From contig JAKBNN010000034.1 of assembly GCA_021831025.1 (NCBI GenBank), positions 1 through 46,351 on the forward strand: a DNA stretch of 46,351 bases, written 5' to 3'. Of this stretch, positions 16,952 to 25,236 are shown in pieces. Below the pieces are notes generated by a model. It was given only the letters and a program-made list of their open reading frames with translations, was not told the DNA's origin and ran no database searches. This stretch comes from a bacterium. GTDB lineage: Bacteria; SZUA-79; Acidulodesulfobacterales; Acidulodesulfobacteraceae. Position 1 is the stretch's first letter; every line of letters begins with the position of its first letter. The translations under genes and the position numbers were made by a program.

Positions 16952-17938
16952 TTATTTGTTCATTAATATCATTATAAAACCGGTAACTATAATGTTAGCC
17001 AATGCCAGCGGCAATAAAAACTTCCATCCGAAATCCATGAGTTCGTCATACCTTAACCTTGGATATGTCCATCTTAACCATAAATAAATAAGTACGACAA
17101 AAAAAAGCTTTATTAAAAACCATAAAACCGATGGAAGGAAAGGACCCTGCCATCCTCCTAAAAACAAAGTAACTATTATCGCGCTATTAACTACTATTTG
17201 GGCATACTCGCCGATAAAATAGAACGCAAACTCCATACTTGAATATTCCGTATGAAACCCGGCGACAAGCTCTCCCTCCGCCTCCCCTAAATCGAAGGGA
17301 ACTCTGTTCATTTCAGCCGTGGAAGCAATCAAATAAATTATAAAGCCGACGGGCTGGTAAACTATAAACCAGATATGCGACTGTTCGGAAACTATTTTGG
17401 ATAAACTCAAATCCCCGGCGATCATTATTACTCCAATAATCGAAAGGACAAGGGGAATTTCATAGCTGATCATTTGAGCCGCCGTACGTATTCCTCCAAG
17501 CAATGAATATTTGCTGTTGGAAGCCCATCCCCCCAAAACCACTCCGTAAATCCCGAGCGACGACAATGCTAAAATAAAAAGTATTCCGATATTTACATTC
17601 GTAATCTGAAGCGGAACGGTATGCCCCAGAATCTTAACAGGCGCGCCGAACGGTATAACCGCAAATGTAGTCAGCGCAGGAATAACCACTATTATAGGGG
17701 CTAAAAGAAACAAAATCTTATCGGCATCCGCGGGTATAATATCCTCCTTAAAAAAAAGTTTTATTCCGTCCGCTATCGGCTGCAATAACCCATGAAATCC
17801 TGCTTCCATAGGACCCATTCTGTTTTGGATTTTCGCAGCTACCTTACGCTCTAAAAGTGTCAGATAAGCAGCCGCCGCAAGCAAACCTGCGAAAACGATT
17901 AATATTTTTATAATCTCTGCTATAAGCCAAAATATCAT
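16952..17938 (-). CDS. nuoH: NADH-quinone oxidoreductase subunit H
   Basis: An eight-helix subunit that forms most of the quinone chamber at the junction with the peripheral arm, 328 residues. Clear family blocks are LERKVAAKIQNRMGPMEAGF (about residues 29-48), LQPIADGIKLFFKEDIIP (51-68), the cytoplasmic EMNRVPFDLGEAEGELVAGF (208-227), rich in the Glu residues that line the quinone tunnel, and WTYPRLRYDELM (290-301). It is 70 bp after nuoG. Confidence 0.97.
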   Translation of the reverse strand: MIFWLIAEIIKILIVFAGLLAAAAYLTLLERKVAAKIQNRMGPMEAGFHGLLQPIADGIKLFFKEDIIPADADKILFLLAPIIVVIPALTTFAVIPFGAPVKILGHTVPLQITNVNIGILFILALSSLGIYGVVLGGWASNSKYSLLGGIRTAAQMISYEIPLVLSIIGVIMIAGDLSLSKIVSEQSHIWFIVYQPVGFIIYLIASTAEMNRVPFDLGEAEGELVAGFHTEYSSMEFAFYFIGEYAQIVVNSAIIVTLFLGGWQGPFLPSVLWFLIKLFFVVLIYLWLRWTYPRLRYDELMDFGWKFLLPLALANIIVTGFIMILMNK

Positions 17939-18008
17939 AATCTTTGCTTATTAAAATAAATTTAGAATTGTTATAGTATTTACATAATACCACAACAACT
18001 ATTTTTAA

Positions 18009-20135
18009 TTAATAATATAACTTAGTTTTATCGTTATAATAAAATTTACTTTTAGTTTTAATCTTATTGTAATATGTTGCATTCTCTAACTTTAACGATT
18101 GAACAAACCCGGATAATTCATTTTTTATATAATTAAACGAGTATCCTAACTTGTTAGAGATTAAAATTAAATAATCTAAAATATCGCTTCTATGTGCGCC
18201 CAAATCAAATTCATTGTTTAAATTTATCTTTTTACCCTCAAAATTTTCATAGAATGCATCTTTTGATTCAAGAAAATCGTACACCGGTATAACAACATCC
18301 GCCATAGTAGATAATATGCTCGCCTTAGAAGAAAAAACGGCCAAAAACTCTAAATCCGTTATATATTTAGTCAATTCTTTAGTTATGTAATTACTTATAG
18401 GGTCGCCTATATAAATGAGATTTTTTATTTTTCCGCCGTCAAATCCCGAATATATAGAATTAAAACCTAAAAGATTGGAGGGGTTTACCCCCGCGCTTTC
18501 AAGTCCTCTATAATTAAAAGGCTTCATAAGAGGATAAACATATACTATTTTTTGTTCATCCCTCAAAAATTCGACCATTTCTTTAATAGCAAGAAAGTCT
18601 TTACCCATATTATAAGCCGACATTGGAAAGTCGCCGATTATAATGGAAATAGAATTTGACTTAAGAATATTTTTGGATACCCTGCTTAGCTGACCGTCCA
18701 TTTCATCATCTTTTTTAAAGCCGTAATCGTAAAGATTTAATCTCAGACTATTTAAGAAATCGCGTATTTCGGATAACTCTATATCCTCCCTGATATGTGC
18801 GATATCCTCAAATCTTGTTAAAACAGGATTTACTTGTTTTTTAATATTTACAAGTAAAAGTTTTCCTCCGTGTTCCCTGTGTGTTTTCATAATGTTATAT
18901 GAAACATACGGAATTTCATCCTCTATAGAACCGATATACAATATTACATCGGAATTTTGTATGGCTTTAATCTCAAAGTTTTCTTCGTTTTTAAAAACGG
19001 TTTTAAATTTATTAAAGTTCTCCCTGTAAAATTCCGGTTCGGCTATATCGAAATAGGCAGGTTTTAAAATATATTTCACAAAATTAGAAATTACGAACCC
19101 GTCATTTGTGGAAATACCTGGAGATACTAAAACTGCGGTATTTTCCATGCCGTTTTTTCCTGAAATATTTTTAATTCTTAAGACAAACTCATTTATTGCA
19201 TCTTCAATGCCTGTTTCTTTCGGCATAGATTTCTTTTTAATAATGGGGGCTTGAATATAATAGCCGGTAGGTTTTCCGATACCCTCGTAAAAAAACCCGG
19301 AGCGGCACAAATATCCGCCGAATAAAGAAGCCGCTCTGACCAAAGATTCTTCTTTATCATACCTGTAATACTCAATCCTGCATGCGGCGGAACATTTATC
19401 GCAGACGGATGAAAAGGGCGATACCTGCCAGTACCTTTCTTTAAACTTCGAAGGTTTTGAAATTAATGCGCCGACGGGGCAGACTTCGATACAATTCCCG
19501 CAATAATAGCAATCTAAATAATTTACCTCCGGCTTAATTTCCATAAACCCGCAGTTCTCGGATGGAATTGCGCCCATTTCCAATTTATCGTCTTGTTTTA
19601 AACCGATGTAGCCGTTATATCCTTTGTCTTTGATTTGATAAAACGGATTTCCGTACATATCTGTACATACCCTAATGCATCTTGAGCACAGCACGCACCT
19701 CGTAGCATGATATTCGATAATATCGCTTTTAAATATATGCGTTCTGTCAGGAAAAACCTTTTCATTTTTCTGGGTCGTGATGCCAAATTCAAACGAAAGA
19801 TCCTGCAAGCTGCATTCGCCGGATTTATCGCAAACGGGGCAATCGAGAGGGTGATCTAATAGAAGATGCGATATTACTTCTTTCCTCACCTTCCATAGTT
19901 TTTCGGTATCGGTTAAAATTTCATACCCTTCTTTTACTTTTGCGATGCAAGACGGAAGAGGATTTTTAACTCCTTTAACCTCGACCACGCAAATTCTGCA
20001 TGAGCCGATAGGCCTTAGCCTCCTAAGATAGCAAAGCGTGGGTATTTTTATGCCGTTTTGGGCGGCCGCCTCAAGAACGGTAAGACCCGACTTAGTCATT
20101 ATTTTTTTGCCGTTTATCGTAATTTCGATATCCAT
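18009..20135 (-). CDS. nuoG: NADH-quinone oxidoreductase subunit G
   Basis: The large iron-sulfur subunit of the peripheral arm, 708 residues. The N-terminal 2Fe-2S domain has Cys 35, 46, 49 and 63. A His-Cys3 cluster (N5 type) uses His95 and Cys 99, 102 and 108. Two further 4Fe-4S motifs lie at Cys 147/150/153/157 and Cys 209/212/215/219. A molybdopterin-oxidoreductase 4Fe-4S segment follows (Cys 245, 248, 252), then a degenerate molybdopterin-type domain without cofactor signatures. It directly follows the unusual NuoF/GltD hybrid gene. Its arrangement also resembles SfrA-type NADPH oxidoreductase alpha subunits, which share this architecture, so its partner is probably the hybrid rather than a NuoEF pair. 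Confidence 0.93.
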   Translation of the reverse strand: MDIEITINGKKIMTKSGLTVLEAAAQNGIKIPTLCYLRRLRPIGSCRICVVEVKGVKNPLPSCIAKVKEGYEILTDTEKLWKVRKEVISHLLLDHPLDCPVCDKSGECSLQDLSFEFGITTQKNEKVFPDRTHIFKSDIIEYHATRCVLCSRCIRVCTDMYGNPFYQIKDKGYNGYIGLKQDDKLEMGAIPSENCGFMEIKPEVNYLDCYYCGNCIEVCPVGALISKPSKFKERYWQVSPFSSVCDKCSAACRIEYYRYDKEESLVRAASLFGGYLCRSGFFYEGIGKPTGYYIQAPIIKKKSMPKETGIEDAINEFVLRIKNISGKNGMENTAVLVSPGISTNDGFVISNFVKYILKPAYFDIAEPEFYRENFNKFKTVFKNEENFEIKAIQNSDVILYIGSIEDEIPYVSYNIMKTHREHGGKLLLVNIKKQVNPVLTRFEDIAHIREDIELSEIRDFLNSLRLNLYDYGFKKDDEMDGQLSRVSKNILKSNSISIIIGDFPMSAYNMGKDFLAIKEMVEFLRDEQKIVYVYPLMKPFNYRGLESAGVNPSNLLGFNSIYSGFDGGKIKNLIYIGDPISNYITKELTKYITDLEFLAVFSSKASILSTMADVVIPVYDFLESKDAFYENFEGKKINLNNEFDLGAHRSDILDYLILISNKLGYSFNYIKNELSGFVQSLKLENATYYNKIKTKSKFYYNDKTKLYY

Positions 20136-20220
20136 TTATTCAATCCTATAAACAAGTAAACAAGTGCAAAAATATAAAACTTCTTTGAATTTAAATCTTT
20201 AATGTGTTTGCTTTGGAATT

Positions 20221-22125
20221 TTATTTAAATTTAACAAGCATAAGAAAATAACACCTCATGCACCTTGTTGCTTCATAAACAACATCATCGCTGGTTAAAC
20301 CCTTATCAACCTCCATAAAATTACTTATGCGCATCTCGACATCTTCTTCCACCTGTTTAGCCGCCGGATTTCCTTTCGGAAAATCGGTATAATCTATTAT
20401 CTCTTTTTTGTCGTAAACGCCTATCTTTTCCAGCAGATACTCAAAAAGGCAATCGTCCGTCGCCTCGAATGAACCGATTCTTATGTACTGGTCTATTCTT
20501 CTTGCGGCATTTTTGCCGTCGCGGTTCGAATCGACTATACTGATGGGTCCGGTAAATGCGTCTCCGCCGGCAAATACTCCCGGCATATCGGTCATATGCG
20601 TAAACTCGTCCGCTATGATTATTTTGCCCCTAGCGGTTTTAATCTGCGGCGTATCTTTTAAAAAATCGAAATCCGGAACCTGCCCGACCGCCATAATAAA
20701 CGAATCACATTCTATGTCAAAATCGGAATTCTGAACTTCCACGGGGCTTCTTCTGCCGCTTTCATCCGGATCGCCTAGTTTCATTTTTATGCACCTGACG
20801 CCTTTAACTGCCCCGTTTTCTTGAATAATACTTGCAGGGTTAGTCAAAAATTCAAATTTAACGCCTTCTTTAATGGCGGTATCGATTTCGTAAGGAGCTG
20901 CAGGCATCTGCTCCCTCGCCCTTCTATACACAACGGTAACTTCTTCGAACCCTAACCTGATTGCTGTCCGGCAACAATCTATAGCTACATTGCCGCCGCC
21001 TTCTATAATAACCTTCCTGCCCGTTTCAATTTTATTCCCGAGAGAGACATCCCTTAAAAATTTAACCCCTTCATAAAAACCTTTAAGATTGTCCCGTTCT
21101 CCGGGCAACCCTATATTTTGTCCTTTATGGGCGCCAACCGCAAGGAAAACGGCTTTAAAATCTTGCCCAAAAAGACCCTGTATCGTGAAATCGGTTCCGA
21201 GTCTTTGATTTAATTTATAATCAATTCCGGTAGAAAGGATATAATCAATTTCTTTATCTAAGAATTCTTTCGGCAACCTGTATTTCGGGATACCGACATT
21301 CATCATCCCGCCCAATACAGGCAACGCTTCAAATATCACGGGCTTATAACCCATTAAACGCAAATAATACGCGCAGCTTAAACCTGCGGGGCCTGAACCC
21401 ACGATTGCTATCTTAATTCCATTGTCTTTGATTACAAACCTCGGCTTGATATCGGAATAAAATTCGTTATCGGCGGCGAATCTTCTTATTAGACATATCT
21501 CGATAGGCTCATCGACATTAGCCCGGCGGCAATTGTCCTGACATGGATGAAAACAGGTTCTTCCCAGAATCCCCGCTAGCGGGGTATTTCTTCTCGCGGA
21601 TTCGAGCGCGTCTTCAAACCTACCGTCCCTGACCCTTTCTATCCAGTTTGGAATATCGAGTTTGGATGGACAGCCGTTAATACACGGGGCGGTTGCCTTA
21701 GTTATATAATCCCCTTTTGGTATAATTTTTTTATTTATTATTGCGCTTTCAAAATCTTCCCTGAAATTATCGATCAGTTCGGTAACGGCTAACGGTCCAA
21801 CGGTTCCCACAGTGCATTTAGAAGACGATAAAATCCATTCGCATTGATTCCTTAATCTATCCAAATCTTCTAAAATAGCACGGCCGTTGCATATATGTTC
21901 GAGAATATCTGAAGCAACCGAAGTTCCGATCATGCACGGGGTACAAACGCCGCAAGAAATCTTTTGAAGCTCTTGCATATAACACCGCGCCAGATCAACT
22001 TTATTGTCATTGTCGTCAAGCAAAGCTATGCCGTTCCAATTAAGTATGGAAGATATTTCGGCGTGGCCCGTCCTTTTAAAGAATGAAATATCTAATTTTG
22101 AACCAATTTTATCTATAATCTTCAT
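20221..22125 (-). CDS. NuoF C-terminal/GltD-like hybrid flavoprotein
   Basis: A 634-residue protein in the nuoEF position. Residues 50-130 match the C-terminal N3-cluster domain of NuoF (Cys 58, 61, 64 in SCGVCTPC, and Cys 104). From about 137 it is a GltD/dihydropyrimidine-dehydrogenase-like oxidoreductase. Cys 148, 152, 191, 195 and 199 supply 4Fe-4S ligands, GSGPAG (243-248) starts an FAD fold, and EGGGNVA (375-381) starts an NAD(P) fold, followed by YRRAREQMPA. The FMN/NADH Rossmann domain of true NuoF is missing, and there is no nuoE. It probably passes electrons from NADPH or NADH through FAD to NuoG. SfrB, the beta subunit of the Geobacter NADPH oxidoreductase, has a related layout. 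Confidence 0.88.
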   Translation of the reverse strand: MKIIDKIGSKLDISFFKRTGHAEISSILNWNGIALLDDNDNKVDLARCYMQELQKISCGVCTPCMIGTSVASDILEHICNGRAILEDLDRLRNQCEWILSSSKCTVGTVGPLAVTELIDNFREDFESAIINKKIIPKGDYITKATAPCINGCPSKLDIPNWIERVRDGRFEDALESARRNTPLAGILGRTCFHPCQDNCRRANVDEPIEICLIRRFAADNEFYSDIKPRFVIKDNGIKIAIVGSGPAGLSCAYYLRLMGYKPVIFEALPVLGGMMNVGIPKYRLPKEFLDKEIDYILSTGIDYKLNQRLGTDFTIQGLFGQDFKAVFLAVGAHKGQNIGLPGERDNLKGFYEGVKFLRDVSLGNKIETGRKVIIEGGGNVAIDCCRTAIRLGFEEVTVVYRRAREQMPAAPYEIDTAIKEGVKFEFLTNPASIIQENGAVKGVRCIKMKLGDPDESGRRSPVEVQNSDFDIECDSFIMAVGQVPDFDFLKDTPQIKTARGKIIIADEFTHMTDMPGVFAGGDAFTGPISIVDSNRDGKNAARRIDQYIRIGSFEATDDCLFEYLLEKIGVYDKKEIIDYTDFPKGNPAAKQVEEDVEMRISNFMEVDKGLTSDDVVYEATRCMRCYFLMLVKFK

Positions 22126-22156
22126 ATAGTCTAAATTTAATTTATGATTTTATCTT

Positions 22157-23356
22157 TTACCTGTCCACTTCTCCCAGCAATATATCCACACTGCCCATAA
22201 TCGCAACTAAGTCGGCTAACAAATGCCCCTTCGTCATTTTACACAAAGCGCTAATATTACAGAACGACGGCGGTCTAACCCGCATGCGGTAAGGAAAAGC
22301 CGAACCATCTGACACCAGATAAAAACCCAGTTCCCCTCTCGGATTTTCTACGGAGTGGTATGCCTCGCCCTTTGGCGGCTTTATACCCTCCATACCGTAT
22401 TTAAAGAGCGATATCATGCCTTCCATTGTAGTCAACGCCCTTTTTTTAGGGGGGATGACATAGCGGGGATATTCGTCATAGCTTAAATATTCGCCCGCCG
22501 GAATATTTTCGATCGCCTGATTTATTATTTTAAGGCTTTGCCTCATCTCTTCTATTCTTACGAAATATCTATCGTAAACATCTCCCGTATCTCCAAGAGG
22601 GATTTCGAAATCAAAATCTTCATAGCTTGAATAAGGGTTTGTCTTCCTGATATCATATTTTAATCCGCTGCCTCTAAGGGAAGGCCCGGTCAATGCGAAA
22701 TTAACCGCATCTTCGGCGGAAATTATACCCAAATTTTTGGTTCTTTCTAACCAAATTTTGTTCTTTGTGAGTAACGCTTCATACTCGCTGACTTTTTCGG
22801 GAAAAATTTTTATAAAATTCCGCGTTTTATCTATAAAATCTTTGTGTATATCCATTGCTAAACCGCCGACCCGATAAAAAGAAGGGGTCATCCTGGAGCC
22901 GGTAACCGTTTCTATGATATCTAATATTAACTCTCTTTCGCGAAAACAGTATAGAAACTCGGTTAAAGCGCCTATATCAACGGCATGCGTACCCAGCCAT
23001 ACAAGATGGGAACTGATTCTTGTAAACTCTGCAAGGATAACCCTGACATATTCAGCTCTTTTAGGGGCTTTTACGCCGCAAAGCTTTTCGACGGCAAGAA
23101 TATAACCCAAATTATTTGAAGCGGCGGAAACATAGTCCATTCTGTCCGTAATAGTCTCGGCCTGATGGTAGGTTCGGGATTCGGCATATTTTTCCATACT
23201 TGTATGCAAATAACCTATAATAGGTTCCGCATTAACTACAACCTCTCCGTCTAATTGAACCAAAACCCTGAGAACGCCGTGAGTGGCGGGATGAGAGGGA
23301 CCCACATTTAATGGAAATTTGTCTGTCTCTATTAAGAAATCTTTGTATTCAAACAT
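22157..23356 (-). CDS. nuoD: NADH-quinone oxidoreductase subunit D
   Basis: The 49-kDa-type subunit that forms the quinone site with NuoB, 399 residues. The family signature NVGPSHPATHGVLRV begins at residue 17 and includes the conserved His pair. HTSMEKYAESRTYHQA (about residues 51-66) and RMRVRPPSFCNISAL near the C-terminus are also diagnostic. It is encoded separately from NuoC, 30 bp downstream of it and 31 bp ahead of the hybrid flavoprotein gene. Confidence 0.97.
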   Translation of the reverse strand: MFEYKDFLIETDKFPLNVGPSHPATHGVLRVLVQLDGEVVVNAEPIIGYLHTSMEKYAESRTYHQAETITDRMDYVSAASNNLGYILAVEKLCGVKAPKRAEYVRVILAEFTRISSHLVWLGTHAVDIGALTEFLYCFRERELILDIIETVTGSRMTPSFYRVGGLAMDIHKDFIDKTRNFIKIFPEKVSEYEALLTKNKIWLERTKNLGIISAEDAVNFALTGPSLRGSGLKYDIRKTNPYSSYEDFDFEIPLGDTGDVYDRYFVRIEEMRQSLKIINQAIENIPAGEYLSYDEYPRYVIPPKKRALTTMEGMISLFKYGMEGIKPPKGEAYHSVENPRGELGFYLVSDGSAFPYRMRVRPPSFCNISALCKMTKGHLLADLVAIMGSVDILLGEVDR

Positions 23357-23386
23357 TGTTAAATTTCTTATTAATAATTCGGTGAT

Positions 23387-23929
23387 TTATGGTTTTTGGG
23401 TTATTTCATCCATTTCGACATATCCCGGGGTATCAAAATTTATCGTTTCGACCGGCGGCCTTTGCCTTAACGGGTAATCTTTAAGAAGAGGATGCCCTTC
23501 CCAGTCACCGGGATTCAATATTCTTTTCAAATCGGGATGCCCCTTAAATTTTAACCCAAACATATCGTAAACTTCCCTTTCAAACCAATTTGCCGAATTG
23601 TAAAGCGGCGTTAAACTGGGGTAATCAGGCTCGTTTATTTTGCTTCTACTCTTTACAAATATTCTGAAATTATTTTTTGTAGAATAAAAATTATAAATTA
23701 CTTCTATTCTTTCGGGCTTCTTTGGATAATCAACGGCAAACAAGTCGGATAACATATCGAATTGCAGCCTGGAGTCATCTTTTAAGAATTTTGCAAAATC
23801 TATAATATTTTCTTTGCCCGTGAATATATGCACGTCGCCATTAGAGGTTTCAACCGAAGAAACTAATTTTGGCATAGATTCCTTTATGGCGCTAAGTGCA
23901 AATAAGACATCCATCTCTTTAAGGCTCAT
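23387..23929 (-). CDS. nuoC: NADH-quinone oxidoreductase subunit C
   Basis: The 30-kDa-type peripheral subunit without cofactors, 180 residues. The C-terminal signature block is ANWFEREVYDMFGLKFKGHP followed by RILNPGDWEGHPLLKDYPL. The order NuoB-NuoC-NuoD is standard. The 79-bp gap to nuoB is somewhat wider than others in the run but shows no promoter or terminator that I can identify. Confidence 0.96.
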   Translation of the reverse strand: MSLKEMDVLFALSAIKESMPKLVSSVETSNGDVHIFTGKENIIDFAKFLKDDSRLQFDMLSDLFAVDYPKKPERIEVIYNFYSTKNNFRIFVKSRSKINEPDYPSLTPLYNSANWFEREVYDMFGLKFKGHPDLKRILNPGDWEGHPLLKDYPLRQRPPVETINFDTPGYVEMDEITQKP

Positions 23930-24008
23930 ATAATTATATAATTAACTTGAAATAATTTATTTAAAATTTAAATAAATTCATATGCCGTTTCATCAAAAAC
24001 ATTCGGGT

Positions 24009-24503
24009 TTATTTTAAAACCTTGGGCGGTTCCTCATTTTTTATTGTTCCTTTTGCTATCTTTTCTTGAAGTTTTACTATACCGTATATGAGGGCTTCCG
24101 GTCTGGGCGGACAACCGGGGATATAAACATCGACGGGAATAATTCTGTCAACGCCCTGAACTATGCTATAAACATTAAAAAGCCCCCCCGAACAGGCGCA
24201 ATCACCCATTGCAATAACCCATTTAGGATTTGGCATCTGATCATAAATTCTTTTAACCATGGGAGCCATTTTATATGAAACCCTTCCTGATACGATAATT
24301 AAATCGGATTGCCTGGGACTTGACCTGAAAATTAAACCTAACCTGTCAAAATCATATCTGGAAGAGGCAGCCGTCATCATTTCGATAGCGCAACAGGCCA
24401 AACCAAATGTCGCAGGCCAAATCGACCATTTTCTGCCCCATGAAACAAGCTTATCTAACGATGTCGTTATAATGTTATCACCCAGATGTTCTTCTATTCC
24501 CAT
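24009..24503 (-). CDS. nuoB: NADH-quinone oxidoreductase subunit B
   Basis: Carries cluster N2, the last iron-sulfur centre before quinone. All four ligands are present: Cys 37 and 38 ([10 protein letters not shown]), Cys 102 (GDCACSGG) and Cys 131 ([11 protein letters not shown]). Length is 164 residues. Its start overlaps nuoA by 10 nt, so the two are translationally coupled. Confidence 0.97.
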   Translation of the reverse strand: MGIEEHLGDNIITTSLDKLVSWGRKWSIWPATFGLACCAIEMMTAASSRYDFDRLGLIFRSSPRQSDLIIVSGRVSYKMAPMVKRIYDQMPNPKWVIAMGDCACSGGLFNVYSIVQGVDRIIPVDVYIPGCPPRPEALIYGIVKLQEKIAKGTIKNEEPPKVLK

Positions 24504-24871
24504 CTAAGCGCCCCCTTTTTCCACACATACAAAAGACCTATGACTAATATTATGATAAACATAAACATTTCTATAAATCCGAAAAGCCCCAGCTCTGAAA
24601 AAACAACGGCCCAAGGAAATAAAAAAAGCGCTTCGATATCAAAAAGAAGAAAAAAAATGGCAACAAGATAAAATTTAACATCAAATCTGAAGTGGGCATC
24701 GCCTGTCGGTTCAACCCCGCACTCATAAGGTTTTAATTTTCCGATTTCGTATGTTTTTTTTCCAATAAAATTTGAGGCTATAATTGTAAAAATGGCAAAT
24801 AATATGGCTATTACAAGCATTATAAGGATGGGTAGAAAAGAAATCAAATTATCTCCATTCATATTATTCAT
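24494..24871 (-). CDS. nuoA: NADH-quinone oxidoreductase subunit A
   Basis: A three-helix membrane subunit, 125 residues. [23 protein letters not shown] (about residues 49-71) is the family signature, including the loop Cys that controls active/deactive states in mitochondrial homologues. It is the first gene of the nuo run. The ribosome site before the ATG is poor, and a second ATG three codons in is possible. Upstream, 24872-24967 is extremely AT-rich; TTGATT-type -35 and TATACG-type -10 boxes can be drawn, but none is convincing. Confidence 0.95.
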   Translation of the reverse strand: MNNMNGDNLISFLPILIMLVIAILFAIFTIIASNFIGKKTYEIGKLKPYECGVEPTGDAHFRFDVKFYLVAIFFLLFDIEALFLFPWAVVFSELGLFGFIEMFMFIIILVIGLLYVWKKGALRWE

Positions 24872-24962
24872 AATGTTACACTAAAATAAATTAATTATAA
24901 ATATGCGGTTGGATATATCGTATAAAATGTATCATATAATATAATCAAAATCAATAAGAAAA

Positions 24963-25236
24963 ACAACCTTTAATTTTGCAATAGAAAATATTTAAATGTT
25001 CCTATTTTACGTAAATTCTGGATTCCCGCTTTCGCGGGAATGACTATGCGAGGATTGAGGTTTTAACCCAAAAGATATCCCCACCCGCTTCAGCGGGAAA
25101 GTTTCAAAGAAACTTCACGAGTGTCGTCAGACACATATTTTCGCCCGCACGATTGTTTTTGCATGCCGAAAACGCGGGCGAAGATGGCAAAGCGGGAATC
25201 CAGAAAATAAATTTCTATTGCAAAATTAAAGACAAC
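24963..25236. mobile_element. Structured MITE-like element with 5-bp target duplication
   Basis: The element occupies 24968-25231 (264 bp). Its perfect 20-bp inverted ends are CTTTAATTTTGCAATAGAAA (24968-24987) and the complement (25212-25231). The direct repeat ACAAC flanks it on both sides (24963-24967 and 25232-25236) and abuts the pepA stop. Inside, CTGGATTCCCGC (25018-25029) and GCGGGAATCCAG (25192-25203) enclose further perfect stems: CCCGCT/AGCGGG (25084-25097), AAGTTTC/GAAACTT (25099-25115), GTGTC/GACAC (25121-25134) and TTCGCCCGC/GCGGGCGAA (25140-25182). It has no coding capacity, so it would need a transposase supplied in trans. Confidence 0.75.

Noticed and set aside
24872..24967. 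Promoter for nuoA
   Set aside because: The region is so AT-rich that several -35/-10 pairs can be drawn; none stands out, so no promoter is annotated.
25084..25134. Tandem hairpins as a CRISPR array or terminator pair
   Set aside because: The stems differ from each other, there are no equal direct repeats or spacers, and no T run follows; they belong to the inverted-repeat element.
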